Positions 1 to 8,868 are shown, numbered from the stretch's first letter. The stretch: 64,000 bases of DNA from Mesorhizobium sp. WSM4311 (GCF_002295115.1 NZ_NSFV01000008.1:235331-299330); one strand, 5' to 3'. Made by a program: numbers and translations. Notes: generated by a model not told the origin, from the sequence alone.

Positions 1-303
1 CGCGACCGGATTGCCGTGGATCCAAGGCTTCATGTCGTTGGCGCCGAGCATGATGACGATCAGATCGATCGGTGCATGCGTCGTCAGCACCGTCGGCAAC
101 AGCCGCGCGCCGTTGCGATCGGCACCTGCCAGATGGTCGTCGAAGGCCGTGGTGCGGCCATTGAGTCCGTCGGCGATAACCTGGACGCCACTGCCCAGGC
201 CGGCCTGCAGGACGCTTGGCCAGCGGTCTTCCAGCGCATGACGCCCGCCTTCGGCGTTGTAACCCCAGGTCAGCGAGTCGCCGTAGCAAAGCACCGTCTT
301 CAT
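1..303 (-). CDS. SGNH/GDSL-family hydrolase (arylesterase-like), 3' end beyond window
   Basis: The first 101 codons are present; the rest lies before base 1. The GDS nucleophile motif with the catalytic serine is at residues 8-10 (CYGDSLTWG), an NGR block II motif is near 48-50, and GAND (block III) is at 87-90. This is the N-terminal half of an SGNH esterase fold; the C-terminal Asp-His pair is not visible. There is no signal peptide, so the product is probably cytoplasmic. The ATG start overlaps by four bases (ATGA) the stop of the upstream small membrane gene when that gene is read in its presumed original frame. Substrate is unknown; the family hydrolyses short-chain and aryl esters. Confidence 0.85.
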   Translation of the reverse strand, partial: MKTVLCYGDSLTWGYNAEGGRHALEDRWPSVLQAGLGSGVQVIADGLNGRTTAFDDHLAGADRNGARLLPTVLTTHAPIDLIVIMLGANDMKPWIHGNPVA

Positions 304-322
304 GCGTTCACCTGTGCATTCA

Positions 323-607
323 TCAAACCGCGCCCCAACCGCCAGCGTACGAACAGCCAGTGGACCAGCACCGTGGCCAAGCTTGGCAAGACCAGGCCGG
401 CGACGAGTCGATGATCGCGGGTGCATTCGAAAAAAACTTCGCAACGAAAAACACAATCGTCACGACAATGGTGACAAGCGCGGACGCCATGAACACCAGA
501 ATGTATTCTTCCCGGGCTTCCGTTGCGGTGGCCGGTCCCAGCGCCGTCAGACCGCCGGCAAACCAGGAAATGAAAAAGGCGAAAAGGCTGGTGAAGAACT
601 TCCGCAC
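323..607 (-). CDS. Small membrane protein, reading frame apparently shifted at a T7 run
   Basis: A GTG start at 607 follows a purine-rich RBS (GGAAAGGAAAAGG). Two hydrophobic segments cover about residues 3-27 and 38-60. As read, the last 30 or so residues (after VAKFFSNAP) are a Trp/Cys/Ser-rich non-membrane tail ending at 323. From the seven-base A run at 430-436 (T7 on the coding strand), the neighbouring frame instead reads CTRDHRLVAGLVLPSLATVL followed by VHWLFVRWRLGRG, a normal membrane helix. It ends in a TGA at 300-302 that overlaps the next gene's ATG. The intact gene therefore probably spans 300-607 with T8. Function is unknown. The gene sits between pdhC and the GDSL hydrolase on the same strand. 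Confidence 0.6.
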   Translation of the reverse strand: MRKFFTSLFAFFISWFAGGLTALGPATATEAREEYILVFMASALVTIVVTIVFFVAKFFSNAPAIIDSSPAWSCQAWPRCWSTGCSYAGGWGAV

Positions 608-621
608 AGCCTTTTCCTTTC

Positions 622-1998
622 CTAGACCAGCATGCCCATCGGGTTCTCGATCAGCCGTTTGAAGGTGACGAGCAGTTCCGCGCCGAGCGCCCCGTCAACC
701 GCGCGATGGTCGGTCGACAGCGTCACCGACATCACGGTGGCGATTTTGATCTCGCCATTCTTGACCACCGCCCGCTCCTCGCCGGCACCGACCGCCAGGA
801 TCGTCGCATGCGGCGGGTTGATTACGGCGGCAAAATCCTTGATGCCGAACATGCCGAGATTGGAGACGGCCGTCGTGCCGCCCTGATACTCTTCCGGCTT
901 CAGTTTGCGGCTGCGGGCGCGGCTAGCCAGGTCCTTCATCTCGTTGGAGATGGTGGACAGCGTCTTTTCATCCGCATGCCGAATGATCGGCGTGATCAGG
1001 CCGCCGGGGATCGACACGGCGACGCCGACATCGGCATGCTTGTGCTTGACCATGGCGCTTTCGGTCCACGAGGCATTGGCATCCGGCACCGCCTTCAGCG
1101 CCATCGCCATCGCCTTGATGACCATGTCGTTGACCGACAGCTTGTAGGCAGGCACGTCACCCTTCTCGGTCTTTTTCATTGGTGCGGCCGCATTGATCTG
1201 CGTGCGCAATGCCAGCAACGCATCGAGTTCGCAGTCGAGCGTGAGGTAGAAATGCGGGATGGTGGACTTGGCCTCGACCAGGCGACGCGCAATGGTCTTG
1301 CGCATGTTGTCGTGCGGGACGAGTTCGAAGGAGCCGGGTTCAAACAGCTTCAGCACCTGGTCGTCCGACATCGCTTTCACCGCCGGAGCAGCGGCGGCAG
1401 GTGCACCGGCAGGAGCCTTGGCGGCGGGCTCAGCCCTGGCCCCGCCACCGGCAATCGCGGCATCGACATCGGCCTTCACCACGCGGCCATGCGGGCCGGT
1501 GCCGGTCACGGCTGACACATCGACGCCGGCTTCCTTGGCGATACGGCGTGCGAGCGGCGATGCGAAGGTGCGCTCGCCAGTCGCATGGCCATTGGCGACC
1601 GGAGCCGGCTCAGCCTTCGGAGCGGCTGCGGCAGCAGGTTCAGCCTTTGGTGCCTCAGCCTTTGGTGCCTCAGCCTTGGGAGCGTCCGCTTTCGGCGCTT
1701 CGGCTTTCGCCGGTGCGGTACCGCCACCGCTTTTCGCGGCGGCGCCCGCATCCTCGCCCTCAGCGGCAAGCACGGCGATCAGCGCGTTGACCTTGACGCC
1801 TTCGGTGCCGGCGGGAACGACGAGCTTGGCGACCGTGCCCTCGTCGACAGCCTCGACCTCCATCGTCGCCTTGTCGGTCTCGATCTCGGCGATGACATCG
1901 CCCGGCGAAACCTTATCGCCTTCCTTGACCAGCCACTTCGACAGATTGCCCTCTTCCATCGTGGGCGAGAGCGCCGGCATGGTGATGTTGATTGGCAT
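622..1998 (-). CDS. pdhC: Pyruvate dehydrogenase complex E2, dihydrolipoamide acetyltransferase
   Basis: The 458-residue E2 core of the pyruvate dehydrogenase complex transfers the acetyl group from lipoyl-lysine to CoA. One N-terminal lipoyl domain (about 3-76) carries the ETDKATME motif, with the lipoylated lysine at residue 43. A long Ala/Pro/Lys linker of repeated APKAEAPK units (about 88-140) follows. The peripheral-subunit-binding domain lies near 146-182 (FASPLARRIAKEAG). The catalytic acetyltransferase domain occupies about 215-458 and has DHRAVDG near residue 430. It starts 18 bases after the pdhB stop, completing pdhA-pdhB-pdhC. Full length for the alphaproteobacterial family. Confidence 0.97.
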   Translation of the reverse strand: MPINITMPALSPTMEEGNLSKWLVKEGDKVSPGDVIAEIETDKATMEVEAVDEGTVAKLVVPAGTEGVKVNALIAVLAAEGEDAGAAAKSGGGTAPAKAEAPKADAPKAEAPKAEAPKAEPAAAAAPKAEPAPVANGHATGERTFASPLARRIAKEAGVDVSAVTGTGPHGRVVKADVDAAIAGGGARAEPAAKAPAGAPAAAAPAVKAMSDDQVLKLFEPGSFELVPHDNMRKTIARRLVEAKSTIPHFYLTLDCELDALLALRTQINAAAPMKKTEKGDVPAYKLSVNDMVIKAMAMALKAVPDANASWTESAMVKHKHADVGVAVSIPGGLITPIIRHADEKTLSTISNEMKDLASRARSRKLKPEEYQGGTTAVSNLGMFGIKDFAAVINPPHATILAVGAGEERAVVKNGEIKIATVMSVTLSTDHRAVDGALGAELLVTFKRLIENPMGMLV

Positions 1999-2016
1999 TT
2001 TGTCCTCCCGGCCGGT

Positions 2017-3402
<1,386 letters not shown>

Positions 3403-3416
3403 GTCCTGGCCCTCCC

Positions 3417-4454
3417 TCACAATACGATATCGGTCCAGAGCTCGGACGGATCCGGCTCCGCATCGTTCTGGGCAAATTCGGCGGCGTCGGCGACGATGTC
3501 GCGAACCTCCTTGTCGATGGCCTTGAGTTCGTCCTCGGTCGCCCATTTCTTCTCGGTCAACCGCGCCTTGACCTGTTCGATCGGGTCATGCTCGGAGCGC
3601 ATCTTCTGCACTTCTTCCTTCGAGCGGTATTTCGCAGGGTCGGACATCGAGTGACCACGATAGCGATAGGTCTGCATTTCGAGAATGATCGGCCCGTTGC
3701 CGCCGCGGCACCATTCGGTCGCCTGATCGCCGGCGGATTTGACCGCGCGCACATCCATGCCGTCGACCTGAATGCCGGGAATCTTGAACGAGGCGCCACG
3801 ATGCGAAAAATTGGTTTCGGCCGACGAGCGCGACACCGAGGTGCCCATGGCGTAGCGATTGTTCTCGATGATGTAGATCACCGGCAGCTTCCACAGCGAG
3901 GCCATGTTGAAGCTTTCATAGACCTGGCCCTGGTTGGCGGCGCCGTCGCCGAAATAGGTCAGCGAAACGTTGTTGTTGTCGCGGTAGCGGTTGGCGAACG
4001 CCAAGCCCGTGCCGAGCGACACCTGCGCGCCGACAATGCCGTGGCCGCCGTAAAAATGCTTTTCCTTGGAGAACATGTGCATCGAGCCGCCCTTGCCCCT
4101 GGATAGGCCGCCACGGCGTCCGGTCAGTTCGGCCATGACGCCGCGCGGGGAAAGCTCCATGGCCAGCATGTGGCCGTGGTCACGATAGGCCGTGATCATC
4201 TGGTCGCCATCGATCAGCGCCATCTTCATGCCGGTGACGACAGCTTCCTGGCCGATATAGAGATGGCAGAAGCCGCCGATGAAGCCCATGCCGTAGAGCT
4301 GGCCGGCCTTTTCCTCGAAGCGGCGGATGAGCAGCATGTGCCGATACGCGGCAAGCTCCTCATCCTTGGTGAATTCAGCAGGCTTGGGCGCGGAAAGCCC
4401 TGATTTGGCTTCGGATTTGGATTTGGCAGGCGCTTTTCTGGCTGCGGTGGCCAT
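3417..4454 (-). CDS. pdhA: Pyruvate dehydrogenase E1 component, alpha subunit
   Basis: This 345-residue E1-alpha subunit opens the pdh operon and binds thiamine diphosphate for oxidative decarboxylation of pyruvate. The ThDP signature begins with GDGAANQG near residue 170 and ends at ENN. The phosphorylation-loop-like region YRGHSMSDPAKYR is near residue 270. A basic Lys/Ala-rich stretch (about 2-20) precedes the core, as in other rhizobial PdhA proteins. The ATG at 4454 follows an AGGGAGTG ribosome-binding site. The 193-base gap up to ftsB should hold the operon promoter; a dyad at 4634-4650 lies at its far end. Confidence 0.97.
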   Translation of the reverse strand: MATAARKAPAKSKSEAKSGLSAPKPAEFTKDEELAAYRHMLLIRRFEEKAGQLYGMGFIGGFCHLYIGQEAVVTGMKMALIDGDQMITAYRDHGHMLAMELSPRGVMAELTGRRGGLSRGKGGSMHMFSKEKHFYGGHGIVGAQVSLGTGLAFANRYRDNNNVSLTYFGDGAANQGQVYESFNMASLWKLPVIYIIENNRYAMGTSVSRSSAETNFSHRGASFKIPGIQVDGMDVRAVKSAGDQATEWCRGGNGPIILEMQTYRYRGHSMSDPAKYRSKEEVQKMRSEHDPIEQVKARLTEKKWATEDELKAIDKEVRDIVADAAEFAQNDAEPDPSELWTDIVL

Positions 4455-4633
4455 GCATCACTCCCTGTTGGCGTCTCTTTGCGGACATTAGGGCAGGATG
4501 AAATCCGCCCTGGGAAGATCAGCTCTCCCCACCGATTTATGCAAGGCTAACACGCGTTAGAGCGTTGCGCCATGACGAATTTGCATAGCTGGCATGCGCC
4601 TAAGCGATTAAAATCATTGAAAATATTGCCGAT

Positions 4634-4650
4634 TAACTGAAATTCAGTTA
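4634..4650. promoter_or_regulatory. Perfect 8-1-8 dyad at the ftsB stop, upstream of pdhA
   Basis: The bases read TAACTGAA-A-TTCAGTTA, an exact inverted repeat with a single central base. That is too tight to be an RNA hairpin but typical of a dimeric regulator site on DNA. It overlaps the ftsB stop codon and lies about 180 bases upstream of the pdhA start, in an AT-rich stretch. It does not match the enteric PdhR site that I recall. The regulator is unknown. Confidence 0.4.
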
Positions 4651-4971
4651 TTTCGACGAGGCCGGCAGCATGATGGTGATTTCATCGGCCTGGGACAGAT
4701 TGAGCGCCCTGCGCGCCTGTTCGTCAAGCATGTCCTTCTCCAGCGTGCCGTCATGCATCAGCCGAACGCGCCGTTCGAGTTCCATCCGGCGCGCCTTGAT
4801 CGCATCAAGCTGAGCCTGCAGAGCAACGGTCTGGGCTTCCAGCTGATATTTCGAATTGATGCCGAACTCGCCGTGATAGGCATGGAAGCCGAAATAGGCG
4901 AGAAACACCACGCAAAGCGAGGGGATGATCAGCCGGCCGGTATTTCTCTGCTTGTGCTGACGCGTCCACAT
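4648..4971 (-). CDS. ftsB: Septum formation initiator (FtsB/DivIC family)
   Basis: A 107-residue bitopic membrane protein: short basic N-terminus, one transmembrane helix at about 13-33 (LIIPSLCVVFLAYFGFHAY), then a periplasmic heptad-rich coiled coil at about 40-75 (LEAQTVALQAQLDAIKARRM), ending near LNLSQADEITIML. This is the layout of FtsB/DivIC, which links FtsL and FtsQ in the divisome. The ATG at 4971 was chosen because the family starts just before the helix; the frame stays open upstream but carries no family-like sequence. The location next to pdhA is usual in alphaproteobacteria. Confidence 0.88.
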   Translation of the reverse strand: MWTRQHKQRNTGRLIIPSLCVVFLAYFGFHAYHGEFGINSKYQLEAQTVALQAQLDAIKARRMELERRVRLMHDGTLEKDMLDEQARRALNLSQADEITIMLPASSK

Positions 4972-5153
4972 GATCCGAATCCCCGCGGCCGCGAACTCAT
5001 GCGGCTCGCATCTTTTTCGCCCGATTGTGCTTAACGGACGGTTACGTGCCGTGGGGTTTGGCGAGCGGGGCATGACCTGGCCCGGCAAGTTGCATCCGGC
5101 CGTCGTTTTTTTTCAATCCTTTGCAGTCGTGCAGCTTGCATGCGGAAAAGCGG

Positions 5154-5192
5154 TTGACGTTCTGCCGAAATAACATATGCATACGCTATGCA
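5154..5192 (+). promoter_or_regulatory. Candidate promoter and self-operator of the MarR gene
   Basis: TTGACG at 5154-5159 and TATGCA at 5176-5181 form a plausible sigma-70 promoter with a 16-base spacer. The predicted start of transcription falls on or next to the ATG at 5188, so the mRNA would be leaderless; no Shine-Dalgarno sequence is visible before that ATG. A dyad TGCATA-CGC-TATGCA at 5178-5192 overlaps the -10 box and the start codon, a natural site for autorepression by the MarR protein. Confidence 0.45.
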
Positions 5193-5706
5193 ATTATTGG
5201 ACGCCAACAAACTCGGCGCGCTCGGCGCCATGATTCGCGACAGGACGGAAGCCTCGTTGAGAGAGCTTTCACCAAGCGCTGCGGCGGTGCTGTCGATGCT
5301 GCATTTCAAACCCGGGTTGACGACGACAGAACTCGCCGAGGTCGTCGGCGTCAGTCAACCGACAGCCGTGCGTTTGATCGACGGCCTGGAACGGCAGGCG
5401 CTGATAGTGCGTGGCAGCCCGGTGGGTCGCGTCACTCCGCTGTCGCTGACGGAGACTGGCCACGACCAGGTAAGGGAAATGCAAGCTCTTCGGCTCGCCG
5501 CGCTCGACGGATTGCTGTCTGCGCTGCAGCCGGACAAGCGGCGGCACTTTGCTTCCATGCTGGACGAGATCCTTGCCGGCGCGACGACTTCCCGCGCTTT
5601 CGCGAGAACAACGTGTCGCCTCTGCGAGCATGACCTTTGCGGGCATGAGATTTGCCCGATCGGCTGCCGCGCGGCTGAGATCGAGAGAGAGGAGAGCGAG
5701 CGATGA
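5188..5706 (+). CDS. MarR-family transcriptional regulator with Cys-rich C-terminus
   Basis: A 172-residue winged-helix regulator. The DNA-binding core spans about residues 35-110: PGLTTTELAEVVGVSQPTAV is the helix-turn-helix and LIVRGSPVGRVTPLSLTETG the wing. The C-terminal tail holds a cluster CRLCEHDLCGHEICPIGC, five cysteines and two histidines within 18 residues, suggesting metal binding or redox sensing. The last codons overlap the start of the hexapeptide-repeat gene (ATGA at 5703-5706), so the two are translationally coupled. The start at 5188 is the first ATG in frame and lacks an RBS. The ligand is unknown. Confidence 0.85.
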   Translation: MQLLDANKLGALGAMIRDRTEASLRELSPSAAAVLSMLHFKPGLTTTELAEVVGVSQPTAVRLIDGLERQALIVRGSPVGRVTPLSLTETGHDQVREMQALRLAALDGLLSALQPDKRRHFASMLDEILAGATTSRAFARTTCRLCEHDLCGHEICPIGCRAAEIEREESER

Positions 5707-6299
5707 TCGTTTCTTATGCAGGGCATTCGCCTGCGATCGACACCGATGCTTGGGTCGCCCCGGATGCCACAGTATGTGGCGATGTCGTCATTGGCGCTGG
5801 CAGCCGGATCATGCACGGCGCCCGCCTTGTGGCGGAGGCTGGCGGCTCAATTCGCATTGGCCGCGACTGTATCGTGTTGGAAAATGCAGTGATCCGGGCC
5901 ACAGCGAGTCATCCTTGCACCATGGGGAACCATTGCCTTGTAGGCCCTAACAGCCACGTGGTTGGCGCGGAAATCGGCGATGACGTTTTTGTCGCTACAG
6001 GCGCGGCGGTGTTCCATGGTGCGCACGTAGGCCGCGGATCGGAAGTCCGCATCAATGGCATCGTTCACCTGCGTACCCGCCTCGAACCTGGTACGGTCGT
6101 ACCGATCGGCTGGATTGCCGTCGGCAATCCAGCTCAGATTCTGCCTCCGGACCAGCATGAAGCGATCTGGTCTCACCAGAAACCGCTCGATTTCCCAGGC
6201 TTCGTCTACGGTGTCGAGCGAGACTCGCCGGATATGATGCAGAAAATCACTGCAGACCTCTCGTTGGCGCTAGGCGTGCATCGCACGGAAAGCGCTTGA
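5703..6299 (+). CDS. Gamma-carbonic-anhydrase-like hexapeptide-repeat protein
   Basis: A 198-residue left-handed parallel beta-helix protein with imperfect hexapeptide repeats across about residues 15-140 (for example VCGDVVIGAGSRIMHGARLV). Histidines in ASHPCTMGNHCLVGPNSH and VFHGAHVG fit the metal-binding pattern of the gamma-carbonic anhydrase / YrdA-CaiE group. This group also includes proteins of unproven activity, so an enzyme name is not assured. It forms a two-gene unit with the upstream MarR regulator (four-base overlap) and converges on eno. Regulation by the MarR protein is inferred from the overlap. Confidence 0.78.
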   Translation: MIVSYAGHSPAIDTDAWVAPDATVCGDVVIGAGSRIMHGARLVAEAGGSIRIGRDCIVLENAVIRATASHPCTMGNHCLVGPNSHVVGAEIGDDVFVATGAAVFHGAHVGRGSEVRINGIVHLRTRLEPGTVVPIGWIAVGNPAQILPPDQHEAIWSHQKPLDFPGFVYGVERDSPDMMQKITADLSLALGVHRTESA

Positions 6300-6390
6300 G
6301 CGCTTCCCGCCACAGCAGAAGCGTTCCAGTTCGAGCTCGGCAGCGCATGTCGCCCAAAGCTTGCTCATGGGCCAGGACCGAGGGTGCGCA

Positions 6391-6418
6391 GCGCGTCACA
6401 CGAGGCCGTGTGACGCGC
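6391..6418. repeat. Perfect 12-bp inverted repeat between convergent genes
   Basis: GCGCGTCACACG and its exact complement are separated by the four bases AGGC. The hairpin sits between the convergent stop codons of the hexapeptide-repeat gene and eno. No T run follows on either strand, so it is not a canonical intrinsic terminator, though it could stop or protect both transcripts. Confidence 0.5.
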
Positions 6419-6469
6419 GTTGGCGGCAGCGAATGACCCGCCTACACATTCCCTGGAATTTGGCCCGGA

Positions 6470-7744
6470 TCAGGCCTTCCATACCGACTTGCCGGCGTAA
6501 CTCGCCTGCTTGCCAAGCTCTTCCTCGATGCGGATCAGTTGGTTGTATTTGGCCATGCGGTCGGAGCGCGAGAGCGAACCGGTCTTGATCTGCCCGCAAT
6601 TGGTGGCGACGGCGAGATCGGCAATGGTCGAATCCTCGGTTTCGCCCGAACGGTGCGACATGACAGCGGTGTAGCCGGCCTTGTGCGCGGTCTCGACGGC
6701 ATCGAGCGTTTCCGTCAGCGAGCCGATCTGGTTGACCTTGACCAGGATCGAATTGGCAACGCCCATGCGGATGCCGTCGCGTAGACGCGCCGTGTTGGTG
6801 ACGAAGAGGTCGTCGCCGACCAGCTGCGTCTTCTTGCCGATCAGGTCGGTCAGATACTTCCAGCCTTCCCAGTCGTCCTCGGCAAGGCCGTCCTCGATCG
6901 AGATGATCGGATAGTCGGCGGCGAGCTTGGCGAGGTACTTGGCCTGGGCCTTGGGATCGCGCGTCTTCTTCTCGCCGTCATAGACGTAATTGCCGTCCTT
7001 GAAGAACTCGGTGGCGGCGCAATCGAGGCCGAGCGCGATTTCCTCGCCCGGCTTGAAGCCTGCCTTTTCGATCGATTCCATGATGAAATCGAGCGCCACC
7101 GGCGCGCTCTTCAGGTTCGGGGCAAAGCCGCCCTCGTCGCCGACATTGGTGTTGTGGCCGGCATCCTTCAGCTTCTTGCGCAGTGTGTGGAAGATTTCCG
7201 AGCCCCAGCGCACGCCTTCGCGCAAAGTCGGCGCGCCGACCGGTAGGATCATGAATTCCTGGAAGTCGATCGGATTGTCGGCATGGGCGCCGCCATTGAT
7301 GATGTTCATCATCGGCACAGGCAGGATATGCGCCTTGGTGCCGCCGACATAGCGATAGAGCGGCAGGCCGGCCGCGTCGGCAGCAGCCTTCGCCACCGCC
7401 AGCGAAACGCCGAGAATGGCATTGGCGCCGAGCCGGCTCTTGTTGGGCGTGCCGTCGAGCTCGATCATGGTCTGGTCGATATGGATCTGGTTCTCGGCTT
7501 CCATGCCGCCGATCGCCTCGAACAGCTCGCCATTGACCGCCTCTACGGCCTTGAGCACACCCTTGCCGAGATAGCGGGCGCCGCCGTCGCGAAGCTCGAC
7601 GGCTTCGTGGGCGCCGGTCGAGGCGCCCGACGGCACCGCGGCGCGGCCCATCGAACCGTCTTCGAGTACGACATCGACCTCGACGGTCGGGTTTCCACGG
7701 CTGTCCAGGATTTCACGTCCGACAATGTCGATGATGGCGGTCAT
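6470..7744 (-). CDS. eno: Enolase (2-phosphoglycerate dehydratase)
   Basis: The 424-residue glycolytic enolase interconverts 2-phosphoglycerate and phosphoenolpyruvate. The family start MTAIIDIVGREILDSRGNPT fixes the ATG at 7744, although the frame is open further upstream. The catalytic and magnesium-binding stretches are present: GDDLFVTN, the lysine-bearing SILVKVNQIGSLTET, the MSHRSGETED loop and QIKTGSLSRSDR. The protein is full length. It is the last gene of the minus-strand block here; the 225 bases upstream of eno carry a tiny lipoprotein gene on the other strand. Confidence 0.98.
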   Translation of the reverse strand: MTAIIDIVGREILDSRGNPTVEVDVVLEDGSMGRAAVPSGASTGAHEAVELRDGGARYLGKGVLKAVEAVNGELFEAIGGMEAENQIHIDQTMIELDGTPNKSRLGANAILGVSLAVAKAAADAAGLPLYRYVGGTKAHILPVPMMNIINGGAHADNPIDFQEFMILPVGAPTLREGVRWGSEIFHTLRKKLKDAGHNTNVGDEGGFAPNLKSAPVALDFIMESIEKAGFKPGEEIALGLDCAATEFFKDGNYVYDGEKKTRDPKAQAKYLAKLAADYPIISIEDGLAEDDWEGWKYLTDLIGKKTQLVGDDLFVTNTARLRDGIRMGVANSILVKVNQIGSLTETLDAVETAHKAGYTAVMSHRSGETEDSTIADLAVATNCGQIKTGSLSRSDRMAKYNQLIRIEEELGKQASYAGKSVWKA

Positions 7745-7943
7745 TGCGATGTCCCCGATTGATCTGACGAAAGGTCGCGCCCGTCTTAGCCAAAGCGACG
7801 CAAAAGGCAATCCGGCCATGGCCGAATAGTGTCACCAGCCCGATTCACGAAGCGCAAATTTCTGTCATCATAAGTCATGCGCCCGGACATCCATTTCGGG
7901 TTATGGCTGTTGTCGCGCGGGGCGAAACAGGAGGAGTTTCGCC

Positions 7944-8069
7944 ATGTCCGAGTTGAGCGGTATCGTGAGTTTGTTCCTGATCGCGGCGGCGTTGCTGACG
8001 TCGTGCGACACACAGCAATCGCCGCCAAAGGCCCTTGCGCCTTTGTCGGCGTTGAGCACCAGCGAATAG
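7944..8069 (+). CDS. Tiny lipoprotein (41 residues)
   Basis: A strong Shine-Dalgarno sequence (CAGGAGGAG) lies eight bases before the ATG at 7944. The product starts MSELSGIVSLFLIAAALLTSC, a hydrophobic segment ending in an LTSC lipobox, so cleavage and lipidation at Cys21 are expected. The mature part is only about 21 residues (DTQQSPPKALAP and on), ending with TAG at 8069. This resembles entericidin-type small lipoproteins in size and layout, but no homology is claimed. It stands alone, divergent from eno and followed by a hairpin at 8085-8117. Confidence 0.6.
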   Translation: MSELSGIVSLFLIAAALLTSCDTQQSPPKALAPLSALSTSE

Positions 8070-8084
8070 GCGTTCGTGTTGAAT

Positions 8085-8117
8085 AAAAAAGGACCCCGTC
8101 GAGACGGGGCCCTTTTG
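8085..8117. terminator. Bidirectional intrinsic terminator
   Basis: GGACCCCGTC and GACGGGGCCC form a GC-rich stem with a two-base loop, flanked by A6 on the left and T4 on the right. On the minus strand the single mismatch becomes a U-G wobble and the stem is followed by T6, so it ends the PRC-barrel gene transcript well. On the plus strand it can end the tiny lipoprotein transcript. Confidence 0.85.
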
Positions 8118-8129
8118 ATTGCGGTTGCA

Positions 8130-8495
8130 TCAATGCCAGTAGGGCGTGACCTTGTAATACTCATAGGATGCGTCTCGCGCCGCCTCGCCATCCGCGCCGG
8201 CCAATTCGTTGATCGAATAGGCGGGTGCTGCTTTCAGCTGCTCCTTCGAGAAGGGCACGACATAACCGCCCCTGTTCTCGTCGTAGTCGAGGCTGGCCCA
8301 GGGAATGGCGTGGTACTTCTCGCCGATGCCTAGAAAACCGCCAAAGCCGATCACCGCGAACATGATGCCGTTCGACGTCTTGTCGAGCATGATGTCCTCG
8401 ATGCTGCCGATGCTCCTGCCTTCAGTATTGTAGACTGACGTGCCGATGACGCGCGAAGCGGCTATGGCTTCGGTGTGGCCTGTCTGTGTTGTCAT
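8130..8495 (-). CDS. PRC-barrel domain protein
   Basis: A 121-residue protein with one PRC-barrel domain at about 12-90: VIGTSVYNTEGRSIGSIEDI begins the first strands, and FAVIGFGGFLGIGEKYHAIP is the conserved core. PRC-barrel proteins occur in RNA processing (RimM), photosynthetic reaction centres and many stress-linked stand-alone forms; this is the stand-alone type with unknown partner. The ATG at 8495 follows GAGGAGCAG, a good RBS. The gene lies 83 bases after the dodecin gene on the same strand and is followed directly by an intrinsic terminator. Confidence 0.87.
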   Translation of the reverse strand: MTTQTGHTEAIAASRVIGTSVYNTEGRSIGSIEDIMLDKTSNGIMFAVIGFGGFLGIGEKYHAIPWASLDYDENRGGYVVPFSKEQLKAAPAYSINELAGADGEAARDASYEYYKVTPYWH

Positions 8496-8578
8496 AATCT
8501 GCTCCTCGTTGTCGTTGAACTCTGCTTTGACAATGAGGGGCGCGGGTGAAAGTTCCCGACTTTTTCGGCGTCGGCCAA

Positions 8579-8782
8579 TCACTCCGCGAGGATGAAAGTC
8601 ACCTTCATGTTGACGCGATAGGCAACGATCTTGCCGTCCTCGACGACGATCTTCTGATCCTGGATCCAGGCGCCTTCCACGTTCTTCAGGGTTTTCGCAG
8701 CGCGGGCGATTCCCTTCTCGATGGCGTCCTGAAAGCTCTTCTTCGACGACGAGGTGATTTCGGTGACGCGGGCGACGGACAT
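8579..8782 (-). CDS. Dodecin-family flavin-binding protein
   Basis: A 67-residue protein that is dodecin-like from end to end: MSVARVTEITSSSKKSFQDA, AIEKGIARAAKTLKNVEGAW and the closing strand VNMKVTFILAE. Dodecins form hollow 12-mers that bind riboflavin, FMN or CoA and buffer free flavin. The aromatic residue expected to stack on flavin is the Trp of EGAWI (about residue 39). The ATG at 8782 follows a CAGGAGGAA RBS. The genes kdsA and PRC-barrel flank it on the same strand. Confidence 0.9.
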   Translation of the reverse strand: MSVARVTEITSSSKKSFQDAIEKGIARAAKTLKNVEGAWIQDQKIVVEDGKIVAYRVNMKVTFILAE

Positions 8783-8868
8783 GGCTTCCTCCTGGCAACA
8801 CGCTCATTTGCCGGCCAAGCGTACAACCGGCCCCTCCCGACCACAAGCACGGGCAGGAAGCGCAGGGC

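Noticed and set aside
1640..1700. Tandem 15-base repeats inside pdhC
   Set aside because: They encode the Ala-Pro-Lys-Ala-Glu linker of E2, a normal swinging-arm feature.
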